Numbered from the stretch's first letter, positions 16,361-27,239 are shown. The stretch: 64,000 nucleotides of DNA from Rouxiella aceris (GCF_012933545.1 NZ_JAADJU010000006.1:62001-126000), one strand, 5' to 3'. A program made the numbers and translations. Notes: generated by a model from the letters alone, not told the origin.

Positions 16361-16454
16361 ACTGTTACAAACCGGTTGGCAACCCGTGTGTTAACGATGT
16401 TATGTTCTGGAGAACTCGACCAGACGCTGAGTCAGCAAGCTGTCTCGATGGCGA

Positions 16455-17171
16455 TTAGTCTTCCAGATCGCCGCAGAAACGATAGCCTTCACCGTGGATA
16501 GTGGCGATGATTTCCGGGGTATCCGGCGTAGCTTCGAAGTGTTTACGAATGCGACGGATGGTGACATCGACGGTACGGTCATGAGGTTTGAGTTCACGGC
16601 CGGTCATTTTCTTCAGCAAATCGCCACGCGTTTGAATTTTGCCCGGATTTTCGCAGAAGTGCAGCATGGCGCGGAATTCACTGCGTGGCAGCTTGTATTG
16701 TTCGCCAGTCGGGCTGACCAGTGAGCGGCTATTGATATCCAGCTCCCAGCCGTTAAAGCGATAGCTTTCAACCAGGCGGCGTTCTTCGCCTACCGGGCTC
16801 AGATTCATGGTGCGGGTCAGCAGATTACGCGCACGGATAGTCAGTTCACGCGGATTGAACGGCTTGGTCATATAATCATCGGCACCGATTTCCAGACCGA
16901 GGATTTTGTCGACTTCGTTATCACGGCCAGTCAGGAACATCAGAGCGACATTCGCTTGTTCGCGCAACTCACGGGCCAGCAGCAGGCCATTTTTGCCTGG
17001 CAGATTGATGTCCATAACAACCAGATTAATATTATTTTCGGACAGCAGGTGATGCATTTCTGCACCGTCATTGGCTTCAAATACCATGTAGCCTTCTGCT
17101 TCGAAAATACTTTTTAGGGTATTGCGTGTTACCAGTTCGTCTTCGACGATAAGAATGTGGGGGGTCTGCAT
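16455..17171 (-). CDS. arcA: Aerobic respiration control response regulator ArcA
   Basis: 238 residues, the exact E. coli length. Receiver domain with acidic pocket (VEDE), phosphorylated Asp54 in VVMDINLPG, conserved Thr in [10 protein letters not shown] and Lys in MTKPFNPRE; then an OmpR-type winged helix ending [15 protein letters not shown] and [10 protein letters not shown]. Phosphorylated by ArcB under low oxygen, it represses TCA-cycle and respiratory genes. The long AT-rich leader upstream (to about 17800) matches the multi-promoter region seen in E. coli. On the 3' side it faces creA. Confidence 0.97.
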   Translation of the reverse strand: MQTPHILIVEDELVTRNTLKSIFEAEGYMVFEANDGAEMHHLLSENNINLVVMDINLPGKNGLLLARELREQANVALMFLTGRDNEVDKILGLEIGADDYMTKPFNPRELTIRARNLLTRTMNLSPVGEERRLVESYRFNGWELDINSRSLVSPTGEQYKLPRSEFRAMLHFCENPGKIQTRGDLLKKMTGRELKPHDRTVDVTIRRIRKHFEATPDTPEIIATIHGEGYRFCGDLED

Positions 17172-17271
17172 TTTTGCTACCTAAGATTGCCAACAAATAG
17201 AAAACAGGAGTACAGAAGTCCTTGTTATCACGGTGATTTTTGGCAGTTTCTTATCCTGCCTCACTCGCTAT

Positions 17272-17499
17272 ATGACTAAAGTACGTAAACGCGTTCTTGA
17301 TGCACTTTCCATCAACGGCAACAACATCGCCAGCTCAGTCAGGGATACCACTTCCTGCAGTCCCGTTGGTACCTTGAGCGGCGCATATCCTAACCCTATT
17401 AACAGCAATATAACAGCGAGTACCGTAACTACCACTCAACAAAACTACGCTTTGTTGACATATATCAATTTCAATTGTAGCACGGTAACAGAAAGGTGA
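17272..17499 (+). CDS. yjjY: YjjY-like small ORF opposite the arcA leader
   Basis: 75 codons starting MTKVRKRVLDALSINGNNI, which resembles the start of the small E. coli protein YjjY (recalled as MTKVRNCVLDALSIN) found at the same place between arcA and yjtD. After about 20 residues the resemblance ends and the sequence is low in information (Ser/Thr/Asn-rich). No good ribosome site precedes the ATG. Because the region is also the arcA 5' leader, the conservation may reflect DNA regulatory sites or an antisense RNA rather than a protein. Confidence 0.4.
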   Translation: MTKVRKRVLDALSINGNNIASSVRDTTSCSPVGTLSGAYPNPINSNITASTVTTTQQNYALLTYINFNCSTVTER

Positions 17500-17831
17500 A
17501 AAATACTTAAAATACGGGGCTTGAAGGCTACATTTCATCTTTTATTAACCCATATTGGCCAGTTCAATAACTTTAAGTTTCTTAAAAGTTAACCAGCTTT
17601 TTTAACTGTTATATCATTATGATTTGTAATGATAAATTTTTATCGTCATGGTGAAAAGTGCGATTGGCGTAGCGATGTCGCGGCAACGACCATTTCTTGC
17701 GGCTATAGGCAGACATAATCAAAGACTGTTAAACGGATGTGAATTATAATTCCCGTTTTCGGACCGGTCAGTGGGTATCAAAAAGGCCTATGGCGGTCTA
17801 CTCTGTCATCTTTATTTTTCAGGTACTGCTC
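17500..17831. other. arcA/yjtD upstream region
   Basis: About 330 bp without a gene call. It is AT-rich to about 17640 and should contain distal arcA promoters and the yjtD promoter. The yjtD frame stays open upstream to 17739, but those residues are not like the family. Confidence 0.5.
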
Positions 17832-18518
17832 ATGCAACTTCATATTGTTCTTGTCTCCCCGGCTCGGCCCGAAAATGTGGGCGCCGCGGCGCGTGCAATG
17901 AAAACCATGGGCTTTGCTTCGCTACGTATTGTTGATAGCCATGCCCATTTGCAGCCCGAGGCCGGTTGGGTTGCCCACGGCTCGGCGGAGATTTTGCAAA
18001 ATGCCCAGCACTTCGACACCCTCGGTGAGGCTCTGGCCGATATGGATTTTACAGTGGCCACCACCGCCCGCAGCCGGGCGCGTTTTCATTACTACTGTAC
18101 CCCGCAACAACTGGAAGTGCAGTTGACTGAGCGTCAGGCATGGGCCAACAACGTCGCGCTGGTATTTGGTCGCGAAGATTCGGGGCTGACCAATGAAGAG
18201 CTGGAGTTGGCTGATCTGTTAACCGGCGTGCCAATGGTCGCGGATTATCCGTCACTGAATCTTGGGCAGGCGGTGATGGTGTTTTGCTATCAACTGTCGG
18301 CATTGAACCAGATCGCGCTCAAGCAACCAGTGCCACCCCAGGCCGGCCAACTGGAGGCGTTGCGTGGCAGAGTTTCCCGTTTGCTGGTGGATCTCGGGGC
18401 GCAAGACGACCAAAAACTTGGCGATTGGCTGCATCAGCGATTGGGCGTTATCGAGCAAAGAGATGCGGCGATGCTGCATACCTTGTTGCACGATATTGAA
18501 AAAAAACTCGCTGACTGA
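17832..18518 (+). CDS. yjtD: SPOUT-class RNA 2'-O-methyltransferase-like protein YjtD
   Basis: 228 residues from ATG at 17832, the family length and the point where the conserved start (LHIVLVSPARPENVGAAARA) begins. It is a TrmJ/TrmH-type SPOUT protein: ENVGAAARAMKTMGF at the N-terminus, VFGREDSGLTNEEL in motif II and PSLNLGQAVMVFCYQL as the knotted S-adenosylmethionine site. E. coli yjtD (lasT) occupies the same place just before the thr leader. It is a paralogue of TrmJ, which methylates tRNA position 32; its own target is not established. Confidence 0.92.
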   Translation: MQLHIVLVSPARPENVGAAARAMKTMGFASLRIVDSHAHLQPEAGWVAHGSAEILQNAQHFDTLGEALADMDFTVATTARSRARFHYYCTPQQLEVQLTERQAWANNVALVFGREDSGLTNEELELADLLTGVPMVADYPSLNLGQAVMVFCYQLSALNQIALKQPVPPQAGQLEALRGRVSRLLVDLGAQDDQKLGDWLHQRLGVIEQRDAAMLHTLLHDIEKKLAD

Positions 18519-18662
18519 GGTAGCAGGTCTTTGCCGCACTGCCGAGTGCTTTTTCTATACTTTTTGTCCATTAGTGGTATTTATTGCTGCCTGAATGGCT
18601 TTTTTCTGGTGTTATATGCTGTCCGTTGGTCGGGTGATTTTTGCCGCCAAAAGAGAAAAAAA

Positions 18663-18691
18663 TTGACTTGTGATGCCTTATGCTTTAGCTA
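18663..18691 (+). promoter_or_regulatory. thr operon promoter
   Basis: TTGACT and TAGCTA are separated by 17 bp and lie 45 bp before the leader peptide ATG, matching the geometry and -35 hexamer of the E. coli thr promoter. Confidence 0.7.
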
Positions 18692-18735
18692 ATAGGGTAG
18701 ACAGCGTAAAAACCTATAAGACAAACACAAAACAA

Positions 18736-18804
18736 ATGCGACACATCAGCCTGATTATCACAATTATTACCACCACCATTACCACAGGTAACGGGGCGGG
18801 CTGA
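18736..18804 (+). CDS. thrL: thr operon leader peptide
   Basis: 22 codons: M-R-H-I-S-L-I-I-T-I-I, then T-T-T-I-T-T-G-N-G-A-G. It contains six Ile and six Thr codons and ends in the same GNGAG as E. coli ThrL. Ribosome stalling at these codons when threonyl- or isoleucyl-tRNA is scarce would prevent the terminator downstream from forming. The N-terminal half differs from E. coli (more Ile, fewer Thr), but the regulatory logic is kept. It starts 164 bp before thrA. Confidence 0.95.
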   Translation: MRHISLIITIITTTITTGNGAG

Positions 18805-18821
18805 CGCGTACAGGAAAAACC

Positions 18822-18859
18822 AAAAAAAGCCCGCACCTAACCAGTGCGGGCTTTTTTTT
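18822..18859 (+). terminator. thr attenuator
   Basis: GCCCGCAC and GTGCGGGC form a GC-rich stem around a 7-base loop (CTAACCA), extended by A-T pairs and followed by eight T residues, 17 bases after the leader peptide stop and 40 bases before thrA. This is the terminator arm of transcription attenuation. Confidence 0.93.
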
Positions 18860-18899
18860 CGGCTAATTTTTCTCGAAAAGAGAGCAGGAGAAACCAGAA

Positions 18900-21374
18900 A
18901 TGCGAGTGTTGAAATTTGGCGGGACCTCAGTAGCAAATGCCGAACGCTTCTTGCGGGTGGCGGATATCATGGAAAGCAATGCAAGTCAGGGACAGGTAGC
19001 TACGGTATTGTCAGCCCCGGCTAAAATTACCAATCATCTGGTCGCGATGATCGAAAAAACCATAGTCGGGCAGGATATCCTGCCGATCATGAGCGATGCG
19101 GAACGCATTTTTGCCGATCTGATTAACGGACTGGCCGCGGCTCAGCCCGGTTTTGATCTGCCTGCGGTGAAAAAATTTGTTGAGCAGGAGTTTGCCCAGC
19201 TCAAACAGTTGCTGCACGGTATCAGCCTGTTGGGCCAGTGCCCTGACAGTGTTAACGCCACTATCATCTGCCGGGGTGAAAAGCTCTCCATCGCCATTAT
19301 GGAAGCGGTATTCAAGGCCAAGGGTTACGGCGTGACCGTGATTAACCCGGTAGAGAAACTGTTGGCCGTCGGTCACTACCTGGAGTCCACCGTCGATATC
19401 AACGAATCTACGGCGCGTATTGCTGCCAGCGCCATTCCTCCTGGCGATATCGTCCTGATGGCCGGTTTCACCGCCGGTAACGATAAAGGCGAACTGGTGG
19501 TGCTGGGTCGTAACGGTTCCGACTATTCCGCAGCGGTATTGGCTGCCTGTCTGCGCGCCGATTGCTGCGAAATCTGGACCGACGTTGACGGGGTTTACAC
19601 TTGCGATCCGCGCACCGTGCCGGACGCCCGCTTACTAAAATCCATGTCCTACCAGGAGGCGATGGAGCTGTCCTACTTTGGTGCCAAGGTGCTGCACCCG
19701 CGTACTATCACTCCTATCGCGCAGTTCCAGATCCCCTGTCTAATCAAAAACACCGCCAATCCACAGGCCCCCGGTACGCTGATTGGCAGTCAGGGCGTCG
19801 ATAAAGATGCCGAAGATAAAAACACCCCGGTGAAAGGCATCACCAACCTGAATAATATGGCGATGATCAACGTTTCGGGACCGGGAATGAAAGGCATGAT
19901 CGGCATGGCAGCCCGCGTGTTTGCGGTGATGTCCCGTTCCGGCATTTCGGTGGTGCTGATCACTCAGTCTTCTTCCGAGTACAGCATCAGCTTCTGCGTA
20001 CCGCAAAGCGAATTGCTGCGTGCGCGCAAAGCGCTGGAGGATGAGTTCTATCTGGAACTGAAAGACGGCCTGCTGGAGCCGCTGGACGTGATGGAAAAAC
20101 TGGCGGTGATCTCGGTGGTTGGCGACGGTATGCGCACACTGCGCGGTATCTCTGCCAAATTCTTCTCGGCGCTGGCCCGCGCCAATATCAATATTGTTGC
20201 TATTGCGCAGGGTTCGTCCGAGCGTTCTATTTCCGTGGTGGTCAATAACGATGATGCCACTATGGGCGTGCGTGTCAGCCATCAGATGCTGTTTAATACC
20301 GATCAGGTTATCGAAGTCTTTCTGATTGGTGCGGGCGGCGTGGGCGGCGCGCTGATTGAGCAAATTCGTCGTCAGCAGGCATGGCTGAAAGCCAAACATA
20401 TCGATTTGCGCGTATGCGGTATTGCCAACTCCAGCGCCATGCTGACCAATGTGCACGGTATTGCGCTGGAAAACTGGCGTGAAGAGCTGGCGGTAGCAAA
20501 AGAACCCTACAATATTGGCCGTCTGATCCGCCTGGTAAAAGAGTATCACCTGCTTAATCCGGTGATCGTCGACTGTACCTCCAATGAAAGCATTGCCGGG
20601 CAGTATGCCGATTTCCTGACCGATGGCTTCCATGTGGTCACCCCGAACAAACGCGCCAATACCTCATCAATGAACTATTACCATCAGCTGCGCAAGGCGG
20701 CGGAAGGTTCTCGTCGCAAGTTCTTGTATGACACTAACGTCGGTGCCGGGCTACCGGTGATCGAAAATCTGCAAAACCTGCTCAATGCCGGTGATGAACT
20801 GGTGCGTTTCAGCGGTATCCTGTCCGGGTCTCTGTCGCTGATTTTTGGCAAGCTGGATGAAGGCATGTCTTTGTCGGAAGCCACGCTGGCAGCACGGGAA
20901 AGCGGTTTTACCGAACCGGATCCGCGTGACGATCTGTCGGGAATGGACGTCGCGCGCAAGTTATTGATCCTGGCCCGCGAAGCCGGTTACAAACTTGAAC
21001 TGTCCGATATTGACGTCGAGTCGGTGCTGCCTGCCTCCTTTGATGCCAGCGGCGATGTTAACCGCTTCCTGACCCGCCTTCCCGAGTTGGATGCCGAGTT
21101 CCGCCAGCGCGTCGCCGATGCTACGGCAGCGGGTAAAGTGCTGCGTTATGTCGGTGCCATTGATGAAGGGCGTTGTAAGGTGAAGATCGAGGCCGTTGAC
21201 GGTAACGATCCGCTGTATAAAGTAAAAAATGGCGAGAATGCGCTGGCGTTCTATAGTCGCTATTATCAACCTATTCCTTTGGTTTTGCGCGGCTACGGTG
21301 CCGGTAACGACGTTACCGCCGCAGGCGTCTTTGCCGATCTTTTGCGAACGCTGTCATGGAAGTTAGGAGTTTAA
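18900..21374 (+). CDS. thrA: Bifunctional aspartate kinase I / homoserine dehydrogenase I
   Basis: 824 residues (E. coli 820). Aspartate kinase domain first ([18 protein letters not shown], then [18 protein letters not shown]), two ACT regulatory repeats in the middle ([37 protein letters not shown]), then the NAD(P)-binding fold [14 protein letters not shown] and homoserine dehydrogenase catalytic part ([42 protein letters not shown]). It catalyses the first and third steps of threonine synthesis with feedback inhibition by threonine. thrB begins one base after the stop, so the operon is tightly coupled. Confidence 0.98.
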   Translation: MRVLKFGGTSVANAERFLRVADIMESNASQGQVATVLSAPAKITNHLVAMIEKTIVGQDILPIMSDAERIFADLINGLAAAQPGFDLPAVKKFVEQEFAQLKQLLHGISLLGQCPDSVNATIICRGEKLSIAIMEAVFKAKGYGVTVINPVEKLLAVGHYLESTVDINESTARIAASAIPPGDIVLMAGFTAGNDKGELVVLGRNGSDYSAAVLAACLRADCCEIWTDVDGVYTCDPRTVPDARLLKSMSYQEAMELSYFGAKVLHPRTITPIAQFQIPCLIKNTANPQAPGTLIGSQGVDKDAEDKNTPVKGITNLNNMAMINVSGPGMKGMIGMAARVFAVMSRSGISVVLITQSSSEYSISFCVPQSELLRARKALEDEFYLELKDGLLEPLDVMEKLAVISVVGDGMRTLRGISAKFFSALARANINIVAIAQGSSERSISVVVNNDDATMGVRVSHQMLFNTDQVIEVFLIGAGGVGGALIEQIRRQQAWLKAKHIDLRVCGIANSSAMLTNVHGIALENWREELAVAKEPYNIGRLIRLVKEYHLLNPVIVDCTSNESIAGQYADFLTDGFHVVTPNKRANTSSMNYYHQLRKAAEGSRRKFLYDTNVGAGLPVIENLQNLLNAGDELVRFSGILSGSLSLIFGKLDEGMSLSEATLAARESGFTEPDPRDDLSGMDVARKLLILAREAGYKLELSDIDVESVLPASFDASGDVNRFLTRLPELDAEFRQRVADATAAGKVLRYVGAIDEGRCKVKIEAVDGNDPLYKVKNGENALAFYSRYYQPIPLVLRGYGAGNDVTAAGVFADLLRTLSWKLGV

Positions 21375-21375
21375 T

Positions 21376-22305
21376 ATGGTTAAGGTATATGCCCCAGCCT
21401 CGATAGGTAATGTTAGCGTCGGGTTTGATGTGCTGGGTGCAGCCGTCTCGCCGGTAGATGGTTCGCTACTGGGTGACTGCGTCAGCGTAGAAGCAGCGTC
21501 GGAGTTTACGCTGACCAACTCCGGGCGCTTTGTGTCCAAGCTGCCCGATCGGATGGAAGAGAATATCGTTTATCAATGCTGGCAGCGTTTCTGTCAGGAG
21601 CTTGGCAAAGAGATCCCGGTGGCCATGACCCTGGAAAAGAACATGCCCATTGGTTCCGGTCTCGGATCCAGTGCCTGTTCGGTGGTCGCCGGTCTAATGG
21701 CGATGAATGAGTTTTGCGGCAAGCCGCTCAGTGAAACCACCATGCTAACGCTGATGGGCGAGCTGGAAGGTCGAATTTCCGGCAGCGTGCACTATGATAA
21801 TGTGGCCCCTTGCTATCTCGGTGGCTTACAGCTGATGCTCGAAGAGTTGGGGATTATTTCCCAGCGCGTTCCCTGTTTTGAAGATTGGTTGTGGGTGATG
21901 GCCTACCCGGGCATTAAAGTGTCCACTGCCGAAGCACGGGCTATTCTTCCGGCGCAATACCGTCGTCAGGATTGCATTAGTCATGGCCGCTATCTGTCGG
22001 GGTTTGTGCATGCCTGTCATACGCAACAACCGGCATTGGCCGCTAAATTAATGAAAGACGTCATTGCTGAACCTTATCGCACCCGTTTGCTGCCGGGTTT
22101 TGCCCAGGCGCGAACCGCCGCCGAAGATATTGGCGCGCTGGCCTGCGGTATTTCAGGTTCCGGCCCGACGCTGTTTGCCGTCTGTGATGACAGCGCCACG
22201 GCAACGCGCATGGCTGATTGGTTGCAGAAAAACTATCTGCAAAATGACGAAGGTTTTGTTCATATTTGTCGCCTGGATACCACAGGCGCGAGACTATTGG
22301 GATAA
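21376..22305 (+). CDS. thrB: Homoserine kinase
   Basis: 309 residues, GHMP kinase family. N-terminal [18 protein letters not shown], the ATP-binding loop [19 protein letters not shown] (about residues 92-110) and the C-terminal [15 protein letters not shown] are intact. It phosphorylates homoserine with ATP, the fourth pathway step. The ATG follows a ribosome site inside the end of thrA (TTAGGAG). Confidence 0.98.
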   Translation: MVKVYAPASIGNVSVGFDVLGAAVSPVDGSLLGDCVSVEAASEFTLTNSGRFVSKLPDRMEENIVYQCWQRFCQELGKEIPVAMTLEKNMPIGSGLGSSACSVVAGLMAMNEFCGKPLSETTMLTLMGELEGRISGSVHYDNVAPCYLGGLQLMLEELGIISQRVPCFEDWLWVMAYPGIKVSTAEARAILPAQYRRQDCISHGRYLSGFVHACHTQQPALAAKLMKDVIAEPYRTRLLPGFAQARTAAEDIGALACGISGSGPTLFAVCDDSATATRMADWLQKNYLQNDEGFVHICRLDTTGARLLG

Positions 22306-22308
22306 TCG

Positions 22309-23598
22309 ATGAAACTGTATAACCTGAAGGACCACAACGAGCAGGTCAGCTTCGCGCAAGCCGTGAAGCAGGGGCTGGGCAAACAACAAGGACTGTTTTT
22401 CCCGCTGGAGCTGCCGGAGTTTGAGCTGACGGAAATCGACCGCCTGCTTGATCTGGATTTTGTAACGCGCAGCAGCCGTATTCTTTCCGCTTTTATTGGT
22501 GACGAAATTCCGGAAGCGCAGCTGTACCAGCGGGTGAAAAATGCCTTCGCTTTTCCGGCGCCGGTAGCAAAAGTACAAGATGATGTCGCCGCGCTGGAGC
22601 TGTTCCATGGTCCAACCCTGGCGTTCAAGGATTTCGGCGGCCGTTTTATGGCGCAGATCCTGACTGAAGTCTCAGGCGATCAGCCGGTGACCATTCTGAC
22701 CGCCACTTCCGGGGATACCGGTGCCGCTGTCGCTCACGCTTTCCACGGTCTGAAAAATGTACGTGTGGTGATCCTGTATCCGCGTGGCAAAATCAGCCCG
22801 CTGCAAGAGAAACTGTTCTGTACCCTGGGTGGCAATATTCACACCGTTGCCATTGACGGCGATTTTGACGCCTGCCAGGCGCTGGTGAAACAGGCTTTTG
22901 ACGACGAAGAGCTGAAAGTGGCCCTGAGCCTCAACTCCGCCAACTCGATCAATATCAGCCGTCTGCTGGCGCAGATCTGTTATTACTTTGAAGCCGTGGC
23001 CCAGTTGCCGCAAGAAGCGCGCAATCAGCTGGTGGTCTCGGTGCCTAGTGGTAACTTTGGCGATTTGACTGCCGGGCTGCTGGCTAAATCATTGGGGCTG
23101 CCAATTAAGCGTTTTATTGCCGCCACCAATGCCAATGACACCGTGCCGCGTTTCCTGAGCAGCGGCGAATGGACGCCAAACAAGACGGTTGCCACCCTGT
23201 CGAACGCCATGGACGTCAGTCAGCCTAATAACTGGCCGCGAGTAGAAGAACTCTATCGCCGCAAGATCTGGCAACTGAAAGATCTGGGTTATGCCACCGT
23301 CAGTGACGAGACGACCAAAGAGACCATGCGTGAGCTGGCCGATCTGGGCTATATCTCTGAACCACACGCTGCCATTGCCTACCGTGCGTTGCGCGACCAG
23401 TTGCAGGCCGGTGAGTTTGGTCTGTTTATCGGTACTGCCCATCCGGCCAAATTCAAGGAGAGTGTTGAAGCCATTTTGGGACAAACGCTGCCGTTACCGA
23501 AAGAATTGGCCGATCGCGCGGACTTGCCGCTGCTGTCGCACAACCTGCCAGCGGAATTTAGCGCCATGCGTCAGTTCCTGATGGCACTGCCGAAATAA
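22309..23598 (+). CDS. thrC: Threonine synthase
   Basis: 429 residues (E. coli 428). Fold type II PLP enzyme: the Schiff-base lysine is in HGPTLAFKDFGGRFMAQ, the phosphate-binding loop in TATSGDTGAAVAHAF, and VSVPSGNFGDLTAGLLAK in the middle. It converts O-phosphohomoserine to threonine, completing the operon. It starts three bases after the thrB stop and is followed by a strong terminator. Confidence 0.98.
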   Translation: MKLYNLKDHNEQVSFAQAVKQGLGKQQGLFFPLELPEFELTEIDRLLDLDFVTRSSRILSAFIGDEIPEAQLYQRVKNAFAFPAPVAKVQDDVAALELFHGPTLAFKDFGGRFMAQILTEVSGDQPVTILTATSGDTGAAVAHAFHGLKNVRVVILYPRGKISPLQEKLFCTLGGNIHTVAIDGDFDACQALVKQAFDDEELKVALSLNSANSINISRLLAQICYYFEAVAQLPQEARNQLVVSVPSGNFGDLTAGLLAKSLGLPIKRFIAATNANDTVPRFLSSGEWTPNKTVATLSNAMDVSQPNNWPRVEELYRRKIWQLKDLGYATVSDETTKETMRELADLGYISEPHAAIAYRALRDQLQAGEFGLFIGTAHPAKFKESVEAILGQTLPLPKELADRADLPLLSHNLPAEFSAMRQFLMALPK

Positions 23599-23621
23599 GC
23601 GCTGCTCTTTGGGGCGTTATC

Positions 23622-23656
23622 AAAAAAAGGCCATCAATGATGGCCTTTGCTCTTTT
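23622..23656 (+). terminator. thr operon terminator
   Basis: AAAGGCCATC and GATGGCCTTT form a perfect 10-bp stem with loop AAT, flanked by an A-run before and a broken T-run (GCTCTTTTT) after. It also ends the convergent yaaA gene. Confidence 0.85.
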
Positions 23657-23670
23657 TGCGGGGCAGGGCG

Positions 23671-24444
23671 TTATTGCTCCGGGCGGGTAAAGACCAGCTC
23701 ATTGCCTTGCGAACGTGAGGCATCATACTGATAGCCTTCCAGGCAGAACTCTTCCAGCTGTTTACGCTGGGTCAGACGCTCTTTGATAATAAAGCGGCTC
23801 ATCAGCCCGCGCGCTTTTTTGGCGTAGAAGCTGATCACCTTGTAGGTGCCGTTTTTCTCATCAAGAAATACCGGCTTGATCAACTCCGCCTGCAGTTTGC
23901 CCGGTTTTACCGCTTTGAAGTATTCGTCCGAGGCCAGATTTATCAGGATATTATCCCCCTGTTCCTGCAGAGTGGCATTGAGCTTTTCGGTCAGCAGTTC
24001 GCCCCAGAAGGCATAAAGATTGCTGCCCTGCGGATTATTCAGGCGGATCCCCATTTCCAGCCGATAAGGCTGCATCAGGTCCAGCGGACGCAGCAGACCG
24101 TAAAGGCCCGACAACATGCGCAGATGCTGCTGGGCAAAATCAAAATCCTGCTCGCTGAAATCTTCGGCCTGTAGCCCGGTATAAACATCGCCTTTAAAGG
24201 CCAGAATCGCCTGACGTGCATTCTCCGGGGTAAAATCCGGCTGCCAGTCGTTAAAACGCTGGGCGTTAAGGATCGCCAGTTTGTCGCTGATGCCCATCAG
24301 GCTGGAGAGGTCAGCCGGGGTCAGCTTTTTGGCAATGGCAATCAGCTGGCTGGATCGGTCGAGCAATTCCGGCTGGCTAAAGCGCTGGGTGGCAAGCTCA
24401 CTTTCATAATCGAGAGTTTTGGCTGGGGAGAGAATAGTCAGCAT
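23671..24444 (-). CDS. yaaA: Peroxide stress resistance protein YaaA
   Basis: 257 residues, DUF328/UPF0246 family, E. coli length 258. Conserved start [15 protein letters not shown], the [21 protein letters not shown] segment and [18 protein letters not shown] near the C-terminus. In E. coli the OxyR-regulated protein lowers free intracellular iron during hydrogen peroxide stress and has a DNA-binding fold; the biochemical activity remains unclear. Same position next to thrC as in E. coli. Confidence 0.95.
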   Translation of the reverse strand: MLTILSPAKTLDYESELATQRFSQPELLDRSSQLIAIAKKLTPADLSSLMGISDKLAILNAQRFNDWQPDFTPENARQAILAFKGDVYTGLQAEDFSEQDFDFAQQHLRMLSGLYGLLRPLDLMQPYRLEMGIRLNNPQGSNLYAFWGELLTEKLNATLQEQGDNILINLASDEYFKAVKPGKLQAELIKPVFLDEKNGTYKVISFYAKKARGLMSRFIIKERLTQRKQLEEFCLEGYQYDASRSQGNELVFTRPEQ

Positions 24445-24557
24445 ATTGGCGTCCGGTTAGTCTGTGAAGTCAGGGTGCCGCAAATGGCGTATTTCCTTAC
24501 TTTAACAAAAAAGTTACCTCGGCGGGCGGTGAAGCGCAATCACCGCCATTGCCTCTT

Positions 24558-26006
24558 TTATTGCGCGGAGGAGTCGGCCCTTGAAGCCGGTTTTTCTGGC
24601 TGCCAGATACCGGGCTGGCAATGATCTTTCAACTCGGGAAAGCTTTGCGGATTAAACACCGGTTCTTTGCCGATCAACAACTGGCGTTCATAGTCCTTCA
24701 CCACTTTTAACGCCAGACCGGAAAGCAGCAGCAGGGCGGTCAGATTGATGATGGTCATTACCGCCAAAAAGATACTTGCCGTCTGCCATAGCCAGGTCAT
24801 TTGCGTTAGACACCCCACGAGCAACATCAGCATCATCGCCAGCCGCAGCAGGTAAACGGACCCGGTGCGACCATGTTGTAAAAACAGCAGGTTATTTTCG
24901 GCATACAGATAACCGGCAATGATGGTGGTAAAAGCAAACGCCAACACAAAGAGAGCCACCCACTGCGGGCCACCGCCGCCAATGCTGAGTGTAATCGCCC
25001 GTTGCAGCAGGTCGGCACTGTTGTGGTCGCTGGGCGCATTGAGCAGACCCGAAGAGAGGATGATCATCGCCGTGGCGCTACAGAGCACAAAGGTATCAAC
25101 AAACACCCCCAGCATTTGCGAGAAACCTATTTTCGTCGGATGTCGCACCGCTGCCAACGCGGCGACATTAGGCGCTGACCCCACCCCGGCTTCATTGGCA
25201 AACAGGCCCTGTTGAATGCCCTGAGTCATGGCCAGGGTGACGCCATAGCCAAATGCGCCGGCGACAAATTCTTGCAGGCCAAAGGCGCTTTTAAAGATCA
25301 GCAGGAATACCGCGGGCAACTGTTGCAGATTGGCAATCATCACCCAACTGCCCAGGGCGAGATAAGCCAGACTCATGATCGGCACCAGCCAAACGGACAT
25401 GCTCACTATCGCGCGCAGACCGCCAAAAATAACCAAACCGAAGATTATCACCAGACCCAGGCTGGAATAGAGCGGTGGAATTTGAAACGCCGCGTTTAGC
25501 GTCGCGGTGATGGCATGGGCCTGCAGCGTATTAAAAATGAGCCCCACCGAGAAAATCATCAGCAGGGCAAAAAGTACGCCCATCCAGCGCATACCCAGAC
25601 CACGGCTCATATATTCCGCCGGACCGCCGCGGAAACGTCCTTGCTGATCGCGGGTTTTAAATACTTGTGCCAGGGTGGTTTCAATTAAGGCGATGGGCAT
25701 ACCCAGCAGCGCGATAACCCACATCCAGAAAATGGCCCCGGGCCCGCCTGCGGTGAGCGCCATGGCCACGCCAAACAGATTACCTACGCCGATTTTGCCC
25801 GATAGTGTGACGGACAGAGTTTGCCAGGCGGACAGACCGCGCGGATCGCTATCAGTTTGCGGTTTCAGGCTGGTAAACATTTCCCGCCAGCGTCTGAACT
25901 GAATAAATCGAGTCCTGATGGTAAGATAAATACTGTATCCCAGCAGGAAATAAATCAGTATTGATTCCCAGAGGATCTCGTTGAGAAGGTTAAACAAACT
26001 TGCCAT
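24558..26006 (-). CDS. yaaJ: Alanine/glycine:sodium symporter family (AGCS) transporter YaaJ
   Basis: 482 residues with about ten hydrophobic segments. AGCS hallmarks are present: the N-terminal QTLSVTLSGKIGVGNLFGVA, GGPGAIFWMWVIALLGM, and the signature GLFANEAGVGSAPNVAALA near residue 268. The family imports small neutral amino acids with sodium. Position between yaaA and talB is as in E. coli. The substrate is inferred from the family only. Confidence 0.93.
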   Translation of the reverse strand: MASLFNLLNEILWESILIYFLLGYSIYLTIRTRFIQFRRWREMFTSLKPQTDSDPRGLSAWQTLSVTLSGKIGVGNLFGVAMALTAGGPGAIFWMWVIALLGMPIALIETTLAQVFKTRDQQGRFRGGPAEYMSRGLGMRWMGVLFALLMIFSVGLIFNTLQAHAITATLNAAFQIPPLYSSLGLVIIFGLVIFGGLRAIVSMSVWLVPIMSLAYLALGSWVMIANLQQLPAVFLLIFKSAFGLQEFVAGAFGYGVTLAMTQGIQQGLFANEAGVGSAPNVAALAAVRHPTKIGFSQMLGVFVDTFVLCSATAMIILSSGLLNAPSDHNSADLLQRAITLSIGGGGPQWVALFVLAFAFTTIIAGYLYAENNLLFLQHGRTGSVYLLRLAMMLMLLVGCLTQMTWLWQTASIFLAVMTIINLTALLLLSGLALKVVKDYERQLLIGKEPVFNPQSFPELKDHCQPGIWQPEKPASRADSSAQ

Positions 26007-26285
26007 TTACTGCCCTATTCCCTGAAAAATGCCAGGTTCTATCCCATTGGTCATTCTGTTGGCAACCTGCCAGATTTGCCTGGCGGCCATCTGAAATCCA
26101 ATGACGATAACTCCTCATTCTTCGCTTTTTTATTCTTCAATTATTGAGTTGATTAACGGCTTTTATCGCCGAAAATATTGACCGCCATAACTGCCTTGCG
26201 GATGTCTTCGTGCATGTTATCATCAGGAGAAGGCAAGGCATGAAAATGCCTCAACGATAATCTACAAACGATGAGATATGCCATA

Positions 26286-27239
26286 ATGACCGATAAACTT
26301 ACTTCTCTACGCCAACTGACCAAGGTAGTTGCTGATACCGGGGACATCGCGGCAATGAAGTTGTATCAACCGCAAGATGCAACGACCAACCCATCACTGA
26401 TCCTCAATGCAGCGCAGATCCCTGAATACCGCAAACTAATCGATGAAGCTATTGCCTGGGCACGTGATCAAAGCAGCGATCGCGCTCAACAGATTATAGA
26501 CACCGCCGACAAGCTGGCGGTAAATATCGGTCTCGAGATCCTCAAACTTATCCCGGGCCGTATTTCTACCGAAGTCGATGCACGTCTGTCTTATGATACC
26601 GACGCCAGCGTTGCCAAAGCCCATCGTCTGATCAAACTTTACAACGATGCCGGCATCAGCAACGATCGTATTCTGATCAAACTGGCTTCCACCTGGCAGG
26701 GTATTCGTGCCGCCGAGAAGCTGGAAAAAGAAGGCATCAACTGTAACCTGACCCTGCTGTTCTCCTTTGCTCAGGCGCGTGCTTGTGCAGAAGCGGGTGC
26801 TTATCTGATTTCTCCGTTTGTTGGCCGTATTCTTGACTGGTACAAAGCCAATGGCGACAAGAAAGAGTTCGCGCCACACGAAGATCCAGGCGTGGTTTCC
26901 GTTACCGAAATCTACGAATTCTACAAACAGCATGGTTATGAAACCGTGGTGATGGGCGCCAGCTTCCGTAATATCGATGAAATCATCGAACTGGCTGGTT
27001 GCGATCGCCTGACCATCGGGCCTGGGCTGCTGAAAGAGCTGTCAGAAAGCGAAGGCGCGTTGGAACGTAAACTGTCTTATACCGGTGAAGTGAAAGCCCG
27101 TCCGGCACCACTGACCGAAGCACAGTTCTACTGGGACCACAACCAGGATCCAATGGCCATCGACAAACTGGCTGACGGGATCCGCAAGTTTGCCGTAGAC
27201 CAGGGCAAGCTGGAAAAAATGATCGCCGACCTGCTGTAA
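26286..27239 (+). CDS. talB: Transaldolase B
   Basis: 317 residues from ATG at 26286, the exact E. coli length; an ATG 15 bases earlier in frame would add five unrelated residues. A TIM-barrel class I enzyme with the Schiff-base lysine in [12 protein letters not shown] (about residue 132), TTNPSLI near the N-terminus and [11 protein letters not shown] before the last third. It transfers dihydroxyacetone between sedoheptulose-7-phosphate and glyceraldehyde-3-phosphate in the non-oxidative pentose phosphate pathway. A terminator follows after 20 bp. Confidence 0.97.
   Translation: MTDKLTSLRQLTKVVADTGDIAAMKLYQPQDATTNPSLILNAAQIPEYRKLIDEAIAWARDQSSDRAQQIIDTADKLAVNIGLEILKLIPGRISTEVDARLSYDTDASVAKAHRLIKLYNDAGISNDRILIKLASTWQGIRAAEKLEKEGINCNLTLLFSFAQARACAEAGAYLISPFVGRILDWYKANGDKKEFAPHEDPGVVSVTEIYEFYKQHGYETVVMGASFRNIDEIIELAGCDRLTIGPGLLKELSESEGALERKLSYTGEVKARPAPLTEAQFYWDHNQDPMAIDKLADGIRKFAVDQGKLEKMIADLL

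Noticed and set aside
19740-20633. Open frame of about 297 codons antisense to thrA
   Set aside because: It mirrors the third-position bias of a well-supported gene, has no ribosome site and reads as His/Gln/Arg-rich sequence without a family.
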